Positions 12,592 through 13,534 of a DNA stretch of 13,534 nucleotides are shown in pieces. The notes under the pieces are model-generated. The model did not search any database. It saw only the letters and a list, made by a program, of their open reading frames with translations, and was not told where the DNA came from. The stretch is from Alphaproteobacteria bacterium (GTDB lineage Bacteria > Pseudomonadota > Alphaproteobacteria > Rickettsiales > 21-14-0-20-44-7): positions 1-13,534 of the forward strand of contig JABDBO010000028.1 in the NCBI GenBank assembly GCA_013288575.1, written 5' to 3'. Made by a program: the position numbers and the translations under genes. Each line of letters opens with the position of its first letter. The stretch's first letter is position 1.

Positions 12592-13195
12592 TCAGTTTGT
12601 ATCCTATGCCTCTTATTGATTGAATGTAAATCGGCTTTTTAGGATCGACTTCAATTTTTTTGCGCAAGCGTGTAATTTGCACATCTACAGCCCGCGCAGT
12701 AATATTGCCAAGCCTGGCTGCCAGTTCATCTCGCGTAATTACATTGCCCGCTTTCTGGCTAAGTATTTCAATAAGTTGCAATTCATTCGCAGTTAATCCG
12801 ACAGTTTCAAAATTATGCTTTGGCTTTTGCCGCTTCAAAATTGATTTTATGCGGAGCACCAGTTCTTTTGGCTCAAAAGGTTTGGATAGATAATCATCCG
12901 CGCCGGTTTCAAGACCATCTATACGATTTTGCGGTTCGTTTTGTGCGGTCAACATCAGAACCGGAATCTGTGAGGTTTTTCGCAAAGTTTTTAAGAAATC
13001 AATCCCGCTCTCATTCGGCATCATGACATCAAGCACGATGAGATCAAATTTCAGATATTGCAAAACTTCGCGCGCTTTGGCTGCATTTTCAGCGCTTGCA
13101 GTTACAAAGCCATTTTCGCCCAAGAACTTTCTGATTAGCGCTCTTAAGCGCGTATCATCATCAACGACCAGGATATGGGGCAGGGCGGATTTCAT
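12584..13195 (-). CDS. OmpR/PhoB-type response regulator, compact DNA-binding domain
   Basis: This 203-residue protein partners the EnvZ-type kinase. The receiver domain (about 6-121) is complete: acidic pocket VDDD (11-14), phospho-acceptor D56 in LIVLDVMMP, T83 and K105. The output domain (about 133-203) has the recognition region of OmpR/PhoB winged helices, including RAVDVQITRLRKKIE (168-182) and YIQSIRGIGYKL at the end. However, only about ten residues (QKPKHNFETV) link the receiver to the first helix (LTANELQLIEIL). The four-stranded sheet that normally begins this domain seems missing, so the protein is some 25-35 residues shorter than usual OmpR relatives. The frame is continuous, so this is not a frameshift. 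The start at 13195 has a weak ribosome site; there is no longer in-frame alternative with better support. Confidence 0.92.
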   Translation of the reverse strand: MKSALPHILVVDDDTRLRALIRKFLGENGFVTASAENAAKAREVLQYLKFDLIVLDVMMPNESGIDFLKTLRKTSQIPVLMLTAQNEPQNRIDGLETGADDYLSKPFEPKELVLRIKSILKRQKPKHNFETVGLTANELQLIEILSQKAGNVITRDELAARLGNITARAVDVQITRLRKKIEVDPKKPIYIQSIRGIGYKLNV

Positions 13196-13257
13196 ACTTT
13201 TAATCTAATTATTTATTGCAAAACCTCTAGAGATAATATAGTTAATGGTTCTTAATT

Positions 13258-13534
13258 ATGAATAAGATAAGAGAGAGATTTGATTTTTGGACTAGTATAA
13301 CTAGCATAATAGCAGGTGCAATTATTTTACCTTGGAATTTTTTCCATTTAAAAACAGAGAAGCAAAAATCCTATGCGCAAGAATTTAAAGAATATGCTGC
13401 TTGTCATAACCACCAAGCGCAAGAGGTACAAGCAATTGCGCTCGGCATAAATTTAAGAGAATTTCTTGAGGAAAAAAAGGTAGAGTGTGAACAACTTCCG
13501 GATATTTCTTATGAAACCAGGCTAATTTTGAAAG
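13258..13534 (+). CDS. Hypothetical membrane protein, 3' end beyond window
   Basis: The frame starts with ATG at 13258, 62 bases from the divergent response-regulator gene, and is open through the window end (92 residues seen). The N-terminus is basic (MNKIRERFDF), then a hydrophobic stretch at about 12-27 (TSITSIIAGAIILPWNFF) suggests one membrane segment. A charged helical region follows with two cysteines. I do not recognise a family. Arginine codons are AGA/AGG, unlike the core genes. A poor promoter candidate (TTGCAA at 13216, TATAGT at 13237, spacer 15) precedes it. A seven-codon upstream frame (13245-13265) overlaps its start. Coding is likely but not certain. Confidence 0.6.
   Translation, partial: MNKIRERFDFWTSITSIIAGAIILPWNFFHLKTEKQKSYAQEFKEYAACHNHQAQEVQAIALGINLREFLEEKKVECEQLPDISYETRLILK

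Noticed and set aside
13242..13255. Second TTAA pair upstream of the last gene as a CtrA site
   Set aside because: The two TTAA blocks are six bases apart rather than seven, so the consensus spacing is not met in this AT-rich stretch.

Overview
The window is a gene-dense bacterial chromosome segment of moderately AT-rich DNA. It points to an alphaproteobacterium. The ParE sequence ends in the ParE-type MGKKPEHRLKFIQ tail, an lgt / MidA-type methyltransferase / pgeF block sits divergently beside ubiK and proC, there is a phasin_2-type protein, and there are type I cytochrome c maturation genes. The order cannot be fixed from sequence alone. The phasin suggests polyhydroxyalkanoate storage, and the ccm genes suggest aerobic c-type cytochromes.

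Layout. Positions 1-4084 (+) are a tightly packed run: the 3' end of a rhodanese, dnaA, ccmG, ccmH, dapE and rlmH. The genes overlap by 1 to 17 bases or are separated by 9, so they are probably one operon. A convergent hypothetical gene (4091-4444, -) follows, then a short divergent intergenic region and parE (4558-6537, +). A sigma70-like promoter then drives a hendecad coiled-coil, tail-anchored protein (6600-7016, +) and a 41-residue membrane miniprotein (7022-7147, +). On the minus strand lgt, midA-like and pgeF overlap each other as an operon (9538 to 7148). Divergent from them are ubiK and proC (9598-10631, +). A phasin gene with a consensus promoter and a strong shared terminator follows (10719-11254, +). 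An EnvZ/OmpR-type two-component pair lies on the minus strand (13195 to 11260). An unfinished hypothetical membrane protein begins at 13258 (+) and runs off the window.

The backbone is core metabolism: replication initiation, topoisomerase IV, lysine/peptidoglycan precursors, ribosome modification, lipoprotein lipidation, peptidoglycan fidelity, ubiquinone assembly, proline synthesis and heme-protein maturation. Between these blocks sit four unrecognised or poorly understood small genes (4091-4444, 6600-7016, 7022-7147, 13258-end). Three of them use many AGA/AGG arginine codons, unlike the mostly CGN-using core genes, and they look like lineage-specific insertions.

The least explained parts are: the coiled-coil plus miniprotein pair with a possibly leaderless start; the TGC-rich dyads in the phasin promoter; the OmpR-like regulator that seems to lack the beta-sheet preceding its winged helix; and a TTAA-N7-TTAA (CtrA-like) site in the parE divergent region. 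No CRISPR array, insertion sequence, tRNA or rRNA was seen, and no stretch over 300 bases lacks a gene call.
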